DNA of 64,000 bases from Effrenium voratum (Eukaryota; Sar; Dinophyceae; Suessiales; Symbiodiniaceae). The position numbers were made by a program, and so were the translations under genes. Every line of letters begins with the position of its first letter. Within the stretch, counting starts at the first letter, position 1. This document shows, in pieces, positions 34,401 to 46,200 of this stretch. Where the stretch lies: the NCBI GenBank assembly GCA_963377175.1, contig CAUJNA010003772.1, positions 1,160,115 to 1,224,114 of the forward strand, given 5' to 3'. The notes beneath the pieces are model-generated. The model was not told the DNA's origin. It did not search any database and saw only the letters and a list, made by a program, of their open reading frames with translations.

Positions 34401-37400
34401 AAGACGGCTTGTGTTCGGCTTCAAGCATGGTTTTGATTGGAAACTTTGATGTTTACACTGGTTTCGAGCACACGTAGTAAAGCAACATAATCTGTGTTTT
34501 GCAGCTTGAGCCCCATAAAATGCCAGTCAGGAACCTGAGGCCATCGGTAGGGGGGCTGATGACCGTACCAATCATTTGGCCATACATTGCGCACCAAGCA
34601 ACACCCCCAAATCCATGTCCAATTGATTCTCAAATGGTTGCTATACCAAGTATGTTGACCCAACCTCATTTGAGAACGTTTGGTGAAATCCTGCCTTCAT
34701 GGTTGTGTGAACCAAACCAACATTTCTGAAATGCCAAAGTGGGCCACCCGCTTCGTCACATTTTACTGGGGTTTGAACCTGGGCCTACGCCCCTTCTCAG
34801 CCCAAAAAACAGAACCTGAAGAAGATGAAAGCTCTGAAACTTGCACAGGCCCAAAAAGAACAAAACAGACAGAAAATCCGGACAAACAAGAATAATGAAT
34901 AGCAATGCAACACCTTGTCCTTACTGGATTGTACTTAACATTTCAATTGACATCGAATTAAAGCAATGTTTGCAAGGAGCTCATTTTCAAACTCTATTTT
35001 AAACCTAAGTTCTGGTTGGACTGGTTTCGTCATGAAAACAAATACCACAGTTGTTTAAGCCACATTTAATCTAAATACATTTGGGAATGAGCTCCTATTT
35101 GAAATGATGTTCAGAGGCCAATTGAACAATTGCCTTTAACTCCGATTTGGAAAGGGATTCTTATTTAAATTCTAATGGAATATATATATATTTTCACATG
35201 AACTATGGCCTTACTAAATTCCAGTCAAAATGTCAATTCAGTTTGAAGTAACATCTTATTTGCAAAGGAATTCACATTTGATATTTCGGAGGTTCAAATC
35301 TCCTGAATCTAGATTGATCTGCTCAGGATCCGCTTTGATGCTCTCGAGATACCAGTCCATTGTGGTTATTAGCACGGGAATGGGATAGACTTGAATTTGC
35401 CCGAGCCAGTAGCTGTTCATTAAACAGATTGAAATTGTGCATTGAAATGGTCTCAATTCGTGTAGGCTCAGCATTCCCCGCAAATTTAGTTTATAAACTT
35501 CCAAGTCTGGTTAATAAACTCTAAACTCTTGGACTCCTGGCAGTTGGATGAGGGGGAGGGGGGGGGGTCCCTGCCTGGCAACTCTTGAAGGGGAGGGGGA
35601 GGGGGGGAGGGGGGGGGGGGCGGCAACTCTTGAAGGGGAGGGGGGGGGAAGAGTTCTAGCAACCACCCCCTCAAGAGTTGCCGCGCACCCCCCTCCCCCC
35701 CCGCTCCCCTGCCACGGACCCCCCCCCTCCCCCCCCCCAATCCAACGATCAAGAGTTTATAAACCAGACTTGGACGTTTATAAACTCCAACACTGAATTG
35801 TAAATCAGTCAGTTATGTGATCTATACTCATCCAATGACACATAACGATGATCAAGCACTTGTAGTAAGACATGTGTTCTGATCTTTAGCAGGACCCCAA
35901 CTCAACTCCAGGTTTTCCTCAAACAAGCGACTTTCTATACAAAAAAAAACATGCAACATGTACATTTTAAAGCAGGAAAACCTTGGTATTGGGGGGGGGT
36001 CCTACCATATATATATATATATACGTGTACGTATATACTTACTAATAGGCATGTGCATACGGCAGGTGCTTGGGCAGTCAATACTTAACACCCAAATACA
36101 TATCGGCCAGCAAGGCATGATCGGGAAACACACACAAAAAAAAAAAAAAACATCCTCGGACTCGCAAAACACATGCGATCTAATTCGGTGCCCAACTCAA
36201 GCCGATATGATTGGTGCCACCGTGCAAGTACAGTAGCAGCTTTGCATGGGTGGGTTATTAGTAATCATTGCAATCAGGTGAGGTTGACTTGGGTTCGGTC
36301 TTGGCCTTGAGTGGTGGGGGATGTCCTTTGACGTGTAGATCTGTTGTGTTGTTCCTTCTCTAGGCTGATAAGGCTGCATTTGCACAATGCTGTACTTGCT
36401 ACATTCGGCCATTGGATCTTCGGCCAAGCCCGATTCAAGCCTCCCCTCAAACGGGGCACGCAAAAACATGAAAGCCTTGCCTGCCTGGAACGAAACTTGA
36501 AGGCATGCCTTTGCCTTCGGGTAAACTTGAGAAAAGCACGGCAATTTCGCAGGCAGCTTGGGAAACTGGACTTTCAGCTTGAGGCTTGGGCAGGAACACT
36601 TAAAGCTGAGCCTTCACACTGGGAAGGAAGCGGCGGCCCCTTGCCGATCACATTCGGCCTGATCTGGGTTGGTGTCCAAACAAAAAACTTGGGGGGTTTC
36701 CCTTCGGCTTCCCTTTGACACAACCTCACCCTCAAACCACACGCGCGCCCATGCTGAGCAAGCGCAACCAGCCTCGCCAGAAGTACAAAGCAAGCGCCGC
36801 GTTGCCGGTGTTTTGGTGGCATCCTGCGCCTTGGGTCATGCCCCTCAAAAATGCAGCTCAAAATAACGGGTTCCTTATGGCCCCTGAGAAAGGATTTGCA
36901 AACCAATGACGTCCTTTTGTTCTGACCAGGCTGTCAAGAATCAACATAGCCTAGAAAGCAGAAAGCAAAAACAAGCATGAACCCACTCCAAGGAGGGAGA
37001 GGGGTCAAAATGGTTTAAGCCCTGCATCCGAGTCGCCTCTGGCCCTTCAGGATCTTCAGGCTTCGGAGCGTCTGACCTCAAGGTCGGCCGACTCTACAAA
37101 CCTCCGCAATGCTTCGGGTCCTTTGAGGCTTGCAATGTCCCTGCGAGATCGGGAGCCATGAACGGCCCAAGCATTTGCATAAATACAGCCCTTGGCCCAA
37201 CTGCGCTACTCAAGCCAAGTGGGTTGCATTGCCAGTGGCCTACAGGGCTGGTAGGAGGCATGCCCACTTGTTAGAACAACTGGGCATTTTGAAAATGCGT
37301 GAAGCTTTCGAAGAGTCACCGCCTGAGCACAAGCATGGTTGAGCTAAAGTAGCACCCCCTGCAACCCCTCCAGCGAACATCAAACCGATGTAGAGTAAAA

Positions 37401-37808
37401 TGCAACAAAGCTACATTCTAAGTTGACGCCTCTGGATTTGCATCTTTTTGCAGGAGTTCCAGGTGCGCTACAAATGCTCCCTGCATTGGATGGGTGAATG
37501 CGACAAAGACTTTGGGAGCCTGGAAACATTAATTTCAACCACACTCCATACATTCCAACCAGGATGTTCCCAGGGGCTCCGACAGAGAGACAAGCCCACA
37601 TCTGGAACTCTGTCCTGAGATGTTTGTCTATTGAGTCTATTGGCAGGCTAGTCAGCACTATCTGTTGAAAAAAGGCTTGATCTGCAGATGAGGTGGCTTG
37701 TTGTGCCGGTTGAGTCTACAGCCCTTCGACCCGGATGCACTAGTGCATACATATACGAACATATACGCACACCTAATGCCCACATATACTGCACATAAAT
37801 ACGTGTGT

Positions 37809-37839
<31 letters not shown>

Positions 37840-39220
37840 GACGTGCCAATGGTTGTGTGTGCAATATGGTATGTTCAGAATGTCCATGCGACTAGCCAAT
37901 ACCAATCTCAAACATCGTTATAACACGAACAGCCCTACCAATCTCCAAGTGAGCTACTAAGTTGACTGGCTGGAGTTCAGACTGAAAGTTCCCCGGCGAC
38001 GAGGAAGACCCCTGACAAACACCAGCTTCAAGCTTGTAACGTTGGACAGGTGGGAACCACCGGTGTCCCCTGCTCACCGCCAAAGGCACAGGAACACGCC
38101 GCCCTCCTCGTAGCGGTCCCAGCGCACGCCACGGAGCCGCACACCCTGATGCTGAATCATCTTGCGGGTGACTTCCGCAGCCAGCTCGCCTGACACGGCG
38201 CAAGAGGGTAGCGCCTTGGGGATTATTTTTTTTAATACAAACGCCACGAAGACCAAAAACGACGACATACCTTGTCATTTCTCGCAGGGCAATGAGCCTT
38301 GAAACATTTAGCACCCACTCACTGGCAAGTGGAAGCTGCGATGCCAAAGACTTGTGACTCGGCTGAAGGGAGCTGAGTTAGCCAGCTATGTCCCAGTCAA
38401 GCATCTTGGGGTGGCATTCACCGGACAAAACAGGACAGGGGGATAGAGATCGCATTGCAGCCACGCGGCCAGGCAGCATGTTAGCGATCTCGGCTAGGCC
38501 TCAAGCTGCCGTTCAGCAACAGCAACGTCTGGAAACAAAATCATCGAAAGCCTATGGGAAACCCATGGACCCCATCCAAAACGACACAGGCCACAGGCCA
38601 ACTCCCAAGACCTTTCGCCGCGCGGCGCCGCTCGATCGAGGTGATGCGAGAGGGGTAGAAGGCCTGCGGCAGAAATCGCGTCGAAGCTTCGCGGCCGAGT
38701 CGCACGGGCTCCATTCCCCCGCCCGTTCAAAACTGGGTCCCAAAACGCGACCGTGTTGAGACGTTCTCAAAATTAAGCTTGGCTTTCCCGCTTGGAACCC
38801 GCATTTAGAAGTAAATTCCGAGGATGCGACTTTAGTGGACCCATTTTTGGCTGTGTGTGGAAGACCGATGTGCAGAACTCAATGTGTGGAACAGCGCAGC
38901 CCTCCAATTCCAACGCAAGCTACCAAATGAAATAGAAAAGGCTGGAAGCGTGCGGAGCCAAGAAAGAGAAGTCAAGTCAAACTTTAACTGGCAATTGAAT
39001 GGTAACAGGGCGACTATCATGTAACAACTGACCCTTGGGTGACTAGATGGCAATCGGGCCACAATGAGGCTGCTAACAAGCAAAGCGACAAGGCAAAGGA
39101 AAGCTGCGCAGCTTGAATGCTTGAATAACTTCCGACCTTGCGCTCTTTGCGAGGGGGATGACGCAATCCGCGCCTCAGTTCCCAAATCCAATGGCGCGTC
39201 CTGCAGAGCACGGTTTCGCG
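31473..39220 (-). CDS. FAN1-type VRR-NUC nuclease domain, 7 exons, 5' end unresolved
   Basis: Exons: 39174-39220, 38612-38663, 38078-38189, 33650-33756, 33016-33052, 32011-32091, 31473-31656; all phases agree. The joined peptide follows the C-terminal half of Fanconi-associated nuclease 1. It has QDAPLDLGTE-AFYPSR (FAN1: PLDL..FY..R), then HQGVRLRGVRWDRY, then GALGGRVLAAALRLLC, then YNSSGLPDLLLW, then ARFVEVKSERDTLARRQRLW, and a final strand EARCCVCKGV. The PD of GLPDL and the E and K of VEVK are the metal-binding catalytic residues of the PD-(D/E)xK fold. FAN1 cuts branched DNA in interstrand crosslink repair. No UBZ, SAP or TPR region was found before the first exon. A candidate short first exon begins at the ATG at 39780 (MLRQGLAPQG); if it is right, the protein would be only about 217 residues. 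Alternatively the gene continues from the upstream exons ending near 39844. The stop at 31473 is the first in frame; a GTAAGA donor just before it leaves a further exon possible. Confidence 0.85.
33524..33640. mobile_element. Possible diverged MITE-like copy
   Basis: GTTGACCCCATAATAATCAC, GGGGGCCCCACCAAAAGTGG, CTGATCCCCCACC and CCCCCCCTACTAATGAACC resemble the family layout. It sits immediately downstream of a FAN1-type exon. Weak. Confidence 0.3.
33893..33980 (-). repeat. G-run/(TA)n dispersed element, copy 3
   Basis: Read on the minus strand: AAACCTTGGTATTGGGAGGG, GGTCTTAGCATATATATATA, CATACATACTTATCC. It lies in an intron of the FAN1-type gene, 2 kb from copy 4 and in the opposite orientation. 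Confidence 0.65.
34117..34139 (+). other. Spliced-leader-like relic motif
   Basis: GTGGCCACGTTTGGCTCAAG matches the final 11 bases of the dinoflagellate spliced leader (TTTGGCTCAAG), and GCCA lies upstream near the expected place. Open frames follow (34077-34322) but none is recognisable. Confidence 0.35.
35488..35790. mobile_element. Terminal-inverted-repeat element with poly-G/poly-C core
   Basis: Left end GTTTATAAACTTCCAAGTCT, GGTTAATAAACTCT; right end AGAGTTTATAAACCAGACTT, GGACGTTTATAAAC; about 34 bases pair with two or three differences. The core has three AACTCTTGAAGGGGAGGGGG-like blocks, then AGAGTTGCC with poly-C, so the two halves are also complementary. It lies in an intron of the FAN1-type gene. 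No open frame is supported. Confidence 0.8.
35965..36060 (+). repeat. G-run/(TA)n dispersed element, copy 4
   Basis: Plus strand: AAAACCTTGGTATTGGGGGG, GGTCCTACCATATATATATA, CGTGTACGTATATACTTAC. It is the closest relative of copy 3. Confidence 0.65.
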
Positions 39221-39843
39221 CTGGGATGTGGCTTGTCTGTTGAATTTTGATGCCCTTTTTCGGCTAGACAGAAAGAGCAACCTGATGGTGCAGAAACATA
39301 TTTTCAGGTTCCTTGATCCCCTTGACAGGGGGGTTCAACAAGTAATCCCTTGGGATTGCATTCAGCCCCGGATCCACATTGAAGGGGCCTCCAACCTTGG
39401 AGTGTCTTTCCTGCTAGGCCCTTGTCTAATGTGAAACTTCGTGCATTACATAGCCGAGTTGCTTGAAGATACGCAAAAAAAATCATAATAATTCATATTG
39501 CTGGGGTCCTACGCCTGCTCTGCTGTAGCTCTCACAAAGCACCCTGTCAACATCCCTCACTCTGTCAGCCTACCTTAGTGGGCGATCTTGACACTAGAGC
39601 AATACACAACTGACACAAATCCAAAATCCACAAATGGGGCAGCCCTGATATGGTTGTAACCAAATTTGTCACAACATGTCGGCCTACCCTGTTCAAAGAC
39701 ATGTGGCAAGGTAATTTTGACAACCCTCAGCGTGCAACAGCAGCAACACGCCCTTGGGGAGCTAGGCCCTGCCGCAACATGCTCTTTCTATGGCGTACCG
39801 TCTAGGCAAAGGTCAACCAAATCAAGCAACGTGGAAAATCAAG

Positions 39844-42800
39844 TCAAGGCGGGCAAAAAGGCCACCCAACCAGCGCGCGCGTGCCGCTCATTTCTTTTTG
39901 GCGCTTCACTTGTGCTCGGCCGTCTATCCAAAACTCCGCCATGTGGTTGAGCAGGCGCCCGGGCGCTGCCAACTTGCTGCCACCTGGAACTTCGGGCGCC
40001 CGACGTCGCTTCTGTTCACTTCATTTCACCCCGATTTCGCGCTCAATTTGGAAACAGAACGCCTCCCCCCCTCCTCCTACATCCCTCCCCCCCCCCCCCC
40101 CCCTTTTGCCGCTTGATTCCAAACAGAATCAAAGAGCACTTTCAAAAGGCTGCAAATTGCCTAGGTTCCTTGATTCGTCGGGTTCCTTTGCACAAAAACA
40201 AGCAAACACAACCTGTCCCACCTTGGGTGACCCGAAACGGCTTGCGACAAATATGTGCCTTTTGGACGCGACCCGATGATTGCCCTTTGGTAAAAAAAAA
40301 TGTCCCCACCGTTTGTTTCAGCAGCCGATTTTGGGGTCGGTAAGCGGACCACTCGCGCGCCTCGGAGCACTTCTCCTCGTACCTCGCCTTGCCCTCTTGT
40401 TCCTGCATCTCCTTGAGCTGGCCGTTCTCCGAGCGGTGCTTCACCTGGCACGAAACGAGGGGCAGAGACATCCCTCTTGCCAGCACCCTCCGACTGCCCA
40501 GTGGCCGGTAGATAGAACTTTTCCAAACAAACAACTCCCGTCTTTCTTTTCATTTGTGGGATGCCCATGGTCATGACTCGCAAGTGACGGCGTGTAAGTG
40601 ACACGCAGTGGCAGGCAAGCTCTACTACGTAGTGACACGCATGGACTTGCGTGTCACTGCCTGCCACTGCGTGTCACCTGCGTGTCACCTGCGTGTCACC
40701 TGCGTGTTGGGGCTTGGGAAGGGGTAGGGATACAAGCTCGGGTCTTAGTGTGGGAAACAATGGTAGTTTTAACTGCCTTTGGTGTATTTGCGGGAGCACT
40801 GCCAATCAGAGAGCGGAAAAAAACGTCATGCTAAAGCGCAAAGAAAGTTCCTTCTGAATGACCCCCTTTTTGTGTTTTGCACGGGAGCACCTGCTCCTTG
40901 GTTTCAAATCTCACTTCAGTGAAGGGCAAAAATACACGAGATTCCGAGACATTGACCAGCTCTGCAAGTTCACGTGGAACCCGAAGGCCCCCCATGCTGC
41001 AAAGGAATCGCCAAATGTGGCACCCTCGTTGGGGTTCAAAGCGGGAGCAAACTGCCGTGTGCAGGTGTCTGGGTGATAAAATCTAGTGATTCATGTACCC
41101 GTCTGTATTCCGACCTTCTGCTTGGTGGTCCTTTTACTACACTTTTTTTCGACCAGGTTTGCCGTACCGTGAAGATGATTCCACTTTCAGGCCCCAATTG
41201 CATCATATCAAAACGACAGCAGGCGGTCCAAACACGGCCCCTGCTCTAAGACATACAGCTGAGTAAAGAAAACAAAACAAAAAAAACAAGAGAAGCTTGG
41301 CATGCTTCGGCTACATTCTGCTACATTTATTGGCGGAGTCCAAACATAGTTGCCAGATAAAAAGACAACGCTCAACTCTGCAAGTTGCATCGCATCATTG
41401 GACCCCACACTGCCGGGAATTGTGATTTGGACAGCTTGCATTGTCTCCCGACTCTCGTCTACTCACCGTTTTGCACCCAACCAAAAACAAATGTTCAGAT
41501 TCCTGCCCATATGTGTGAACCCTAAGGCTTGAAAACAAATACAACAGAGAGCCTCGCAGTTGTGCACCAGCGTGTTTTGAAGTGGGGCCCACCAAAACCC
41601 CACTCAACTCTGAAAAGCACAAAACAGCGACAACAATCCCAAAATGAATAGCGAGCCCATGTTGAACAACACCAACCTCCCAATCTTTGAAGGGCGTCTT
41701 CCCTTACCTTCACGGCCTTCTTCATATACAAACCGCAGGGGATCTCCTTGTTCACCCCCCCCCCCCCGCGTTTCTCTTCCCCCGCATGCGGCATTCGCGT
41801 CGTTCGGCATGCGGCATCCGCCGCTCCGCCGCCTTCTTGAACGCGTCGAGGATCACCTTGCGCGCCGGGCGCTGCAGGTGCCCCGCGGTGCGGTTCAGCG
41901 CCTGGGCCGCCAGCTCAAAGAGCTCCTTGTCCTCGGCGCCGCGGCTTCGGCGCCGGCTTCGGCGCGCGGAGCGATGCGGATGGAGAGACCCGAAAGAGGG
42001 GGAGTGGGTTTGACAAAGGGACTGCAACCCAGCACTGCAGATTATGGTGTCTAATGTGCATGCGGAGATACAATACGATATAATGTAAATCTATGTCTAT
42101 ATGCATATGGCATGATGGCTTTTCTGTTGGTTAAACATGGACTGCTTTTTGCTGGGCTTCATCCCGAAAGATCTTTTGGGCTGGCTGAGGTGCCGCCTGC
42201 ACATTGACCAAAGGATCCCAAAAGGGGATGTGCTGCGTTCCAAATCTGCAGGGCAGGCCCACCCAAAACCTACCGAAAGTAACGGAGTGGCTCATACATC
42301 TCGTGTCTTTCTTTTGGCCGGCAAACTTTCCTGTTTGGCTTCCCCCGTAAGAATCTGGGACCCGTTATGGGTCCCCTGCAGTGTGAAAGAACATGGAAGA
42401 ACCTATGTCCTGGGCCCACAGCAATCTAATGTGGAACCCATGCGTCTGTGACGCTGGCTAATGTTACACTAGTACATGGAGGTTGTCATGAGGCGGTGTT
42501 CAATTAAGCGTTGGGGCCATGTTTGGTTGCGATTGGCTCAGAGTCGGAAACATGCTGGCAACTCCCTTTCCGGCAAAGAGAAGTGGCCACTGCAGGCATT
42601 GTTGGAAACAGGAAGCTGAACCGGCCGAAATATGTCAAGGATGCCGCTCGAAGCCTTGGCACGCAACATGCACAGCAGCCAAAAAGAACTCACTAAAATT
42701 CACAAACCAAAATGAAGGAATCCCCAAGTAAAGGACTTAAGCTCGGAATAAGCTGCCCAGATGGATCGCTTTTGGGCCGGATGTTAACGTCGGATTGCTC

Positions 42801-43221
42801 CGGAGGACTCTGCAAAAATGAGGCTCCCCTTATACTAAAACCAAAACACAATTTTACAGGGCTCCGACGAGTAGGACGAATCAACTCGGACTTAGCTCCG
42901 GTGAGGGGTAAGAGCGCCACGATGCATTTGATCCAAGGGTCGTAGGCGTTGACGTCCGCCAGGCCACTGAGCACTCCCCCCACCTCGTCGGCCTTCAGCT
43001 GGCAGTAGCTCCGCAAATGCACCTCGCGAAGATGCAGCAGGGGAGGGGCTACTGGTTTCAGTTCCCTTCAGGCGGGCAAGTAAGAATTATGACAAACGCA
43101 AAACGGGGTATATGTGATCTCTTCTAGGCAAGGATCCTGTCCCGTTTCTTTGCTCAACAAGGGCGCTAAACAAACAGACAGACCGACAGGCAGACAGACA
43201 AACAAACGGACGGGCAAGCGG

Positions 43222-43269
<48 letters not shown>

Positions 43270-46200
43270 AGCAAAGCAAAGCAAAGCAAAGCAAAGCAAG
43301 CAAAGCAAGCAAAGCAAGCAAAGCAAGCAAAGCAAGCAAAGCAAGCAAAGCAAGCAAAGCAAGCAAACAAGCAAGCAAACAGCAACATGCTTTTGGGTCA
43401 AATTCCTTGATATGTTGTTTGACCACTGGTTGCCAAGTTTGCCCCTAACCCAAACATGCCATGAGACCTTGTGACAACTGGGAGGGAGGGTTGTCATCTG
43501 AACTCTTGCAAGCGACGGCTGATTTCAATGCTGGCTGACTGAGCACATACTGTCCAACAAAGTTGCCAGTGTGGAGTTTCGCATGCAAATTCAATCCAAC
43601 CTTCAGGTCTCTTTCCTGCCGCCGATGATGATACCGCCACATGTTCTCTGTTTCCCCGCCATCACCCGGAAAAGCAAACACCAACCAAAACCAGGAAACA
43701 GTTGAAAGAGTGAAAGCTCCAAACAAATCAAACAAATCAAACAAATACACATATTTAAAACAAAAGCAACAACAAACAAAAACAACAACATATAACAACA
43801 GCTGCTTTGGGACTTCTGGGCACCTTCACCGCCGCGATGATGTCCGCGAAGCTGGCCGCATCGAAGTACTTCACCCGTGCACAGGCCTCGTCCGACGCCG
43901 GCCGAAAGGTTCCGCCCACGCAGGTACCCGGCAGCTACCCCATCATATCCATCATAAAGCTGGGAATTTTTGGAGGTTGTGCATCTTGCGAGGGCCAATT
44001 GAGCGGCCACAATCCATTTACGTAAGGTCCTGTCACAATGACCATTGAGGCTGACACACACCCACACAGGGCTTACCATCACTCCCGGAAAAGTGCTTCA
44101 GCCTCCAAAATGGTACAACATTCAGAAACACAACGTGGACAACACCTCACCTTTTTTAGGGCGTAGGCTCAGCCCTACCTTCGGGCAACCCGGAGGAACT
44201 CCATGGCGCGCGTCGGCGCATCGCTTCGACACGTTTCGACCCTTCGCCTGGCAGACCTGCGACAGCTCCGCCATGGGCAGCCGGAGGATCTTCCCCCGGC
44301 TCCGCTGCCAGTTCCTGCCGGCTCGCTCGCGGCTGAAGCAGAAAAGGAGCGAAGCACCGATTTGGTGCGAAGAAAGCAAAGAAATCCAGGAACATCAACT
44401 GTGGCCATGGGAAATACGAAAAAGTGTAAATGGGCAACCGGGATGCCGCGCCCTGCCCGGAAAACAGAGAGCTTGTTTCTGAGTCCCAGATATAACCAGA
44501 CTTGGCACCCGTTTTGGGGTTGACTATTTTTTAGAGGCGCGTCTTCCAAGCGAAAGAGGAGGGATCGGGCTGGGCCTTACAACCCCCCTTCCCTCCCCCT
44601 GAACTGTTCGACCTTGTGGCGGGCTACCATTTTCAGCCGAGCAGCTCCATGAGTCGCATCATCTGTGACAGTGACTGCACCTCTGCCGCTGTGGTGGGAA
44701 CCGGCACACGCTCCTGGAGGTTTTGATGGCTGAGAAACACGGAAAAAGGCATGCCTGCCATACAGGCTATGCCTTACCTTACTTCCCTGCCATATCGAAT
44801 ATCACCCTGCAGTACACAACAGAGATGGGAATGCCTTGGTTGTTGCAGCAACTAACCTGCATTTGCAACTTGTGGGGGCGAGGTTGCTAGAAGACCATGC
44901 TCATCGAAAAGAGCCCCACCTTTGGTGGGTTCAATGTTAGGTAGGCGTAGCCAACCACCCACCCTTTCCATTAAAGACACAGTTTTGCTGTGTCTGCAAG
45001 CTCTGTGCAAAGTGCACGGGGCCCACTTGCTTGAAGAACCTTGCCGCAGAACTCCAGTGATACAGTCTTGTCCTTGAGACCCAGCCCCCCTTAACTTGAT
45101 GACAAGGCTGAAACCGATCAAAGTGCCAATTCTTCTTCTTAGGGACATATACCATGAGAAAGAATTCTGTTTGTTGGGGATGGGCTGACTTTCCCCCATG
45201 CACTACTGCAGAGATGGGGAAGAGTTGGCTGCTTCCAAACAACTGAGACCTAAACAGTGGGTTACACGGGCTCCTCATCGCTGTCCCTTCTCCTCGTCCC
45301 TCTTCCTTCGTCGCTGTCCCTCTTCCTTCATGCTGCGAGAGGCTCCCGCGACATCCCCCCGCAATCAACTTGGAGCCCTGAAACGAGGTTCCCTGCTCAA
45401 AGGAGGCTGCTCTGCAAAGTTCTGCTAAGGTCACCGTTGAATTTTCGGCCGGATAACTGGAAACAACTTAGAAGCCAAGAAATCTGCGGGCTAATGTCAG
45501 GAGCAGCTAATCAAAACATGCATGAATTGCAAAAAGTACGGGTCCGCAAGCAACATCGCATAAATATTGACACCTGACCACTGGAAAAAGGCCCAAACCT
45601 AGTCTCACTTCCTGAGTGGGTGCAAGCATACACTGAAAAATGTGTTGCAATCCAGAAACTCCAGAACCTCGGGTCTGGCCCTGAGCACTCGGGCAAACAG
45701 CCCTCACATCTGAACACTGAACGCGCTAGCCGCTAGAGCAGCAAAGCTGCGTGAAAAAGAGCCCACCAACTCCGAGCACACACACACACACATGAATTGC
45801 AAAAGCGGGGTATGAATGCTAATTGCTTGGACCCTTTGGAGTCAAAATTATGGGGATGTGTTGTCTACTTTTCGAGGGTATCCTCCATCAACAATCGGGT
45901 CTAGGATCGTGTGGAATGAGACCCAGCTGTTGGTTGCTCGTTCCTGGCAGCTCGCCCTAGCACCTCCGGCGGGGCATGGCCTCGCAGTTCTGAGTCACTT
46001 GCTGTGTTGCACAAGTTGCAACCTGGAAAGAAGAAACAGGGGACCTTTGATGGTACGTCTTTTGATTTGTTACATGAATCAGCTGAAAGAAGAAACACAA
46101 CACATACATACCGCTGACCTGCGGACATGTGCTATTGCGCCATGGGGTCTTTCTGCCGCAAACCTGGCCTAGAACGCACACAGGGATCAGGGTCCATGTT

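Noticed and set aside
43802..43924. Plus-strand exon reading of the island at 43.8-43.9 kb
   Set aside because: It has plausible AG and GT borders, but the minus reading has stronger G/C third positions and joins in phase to the next minus exon.
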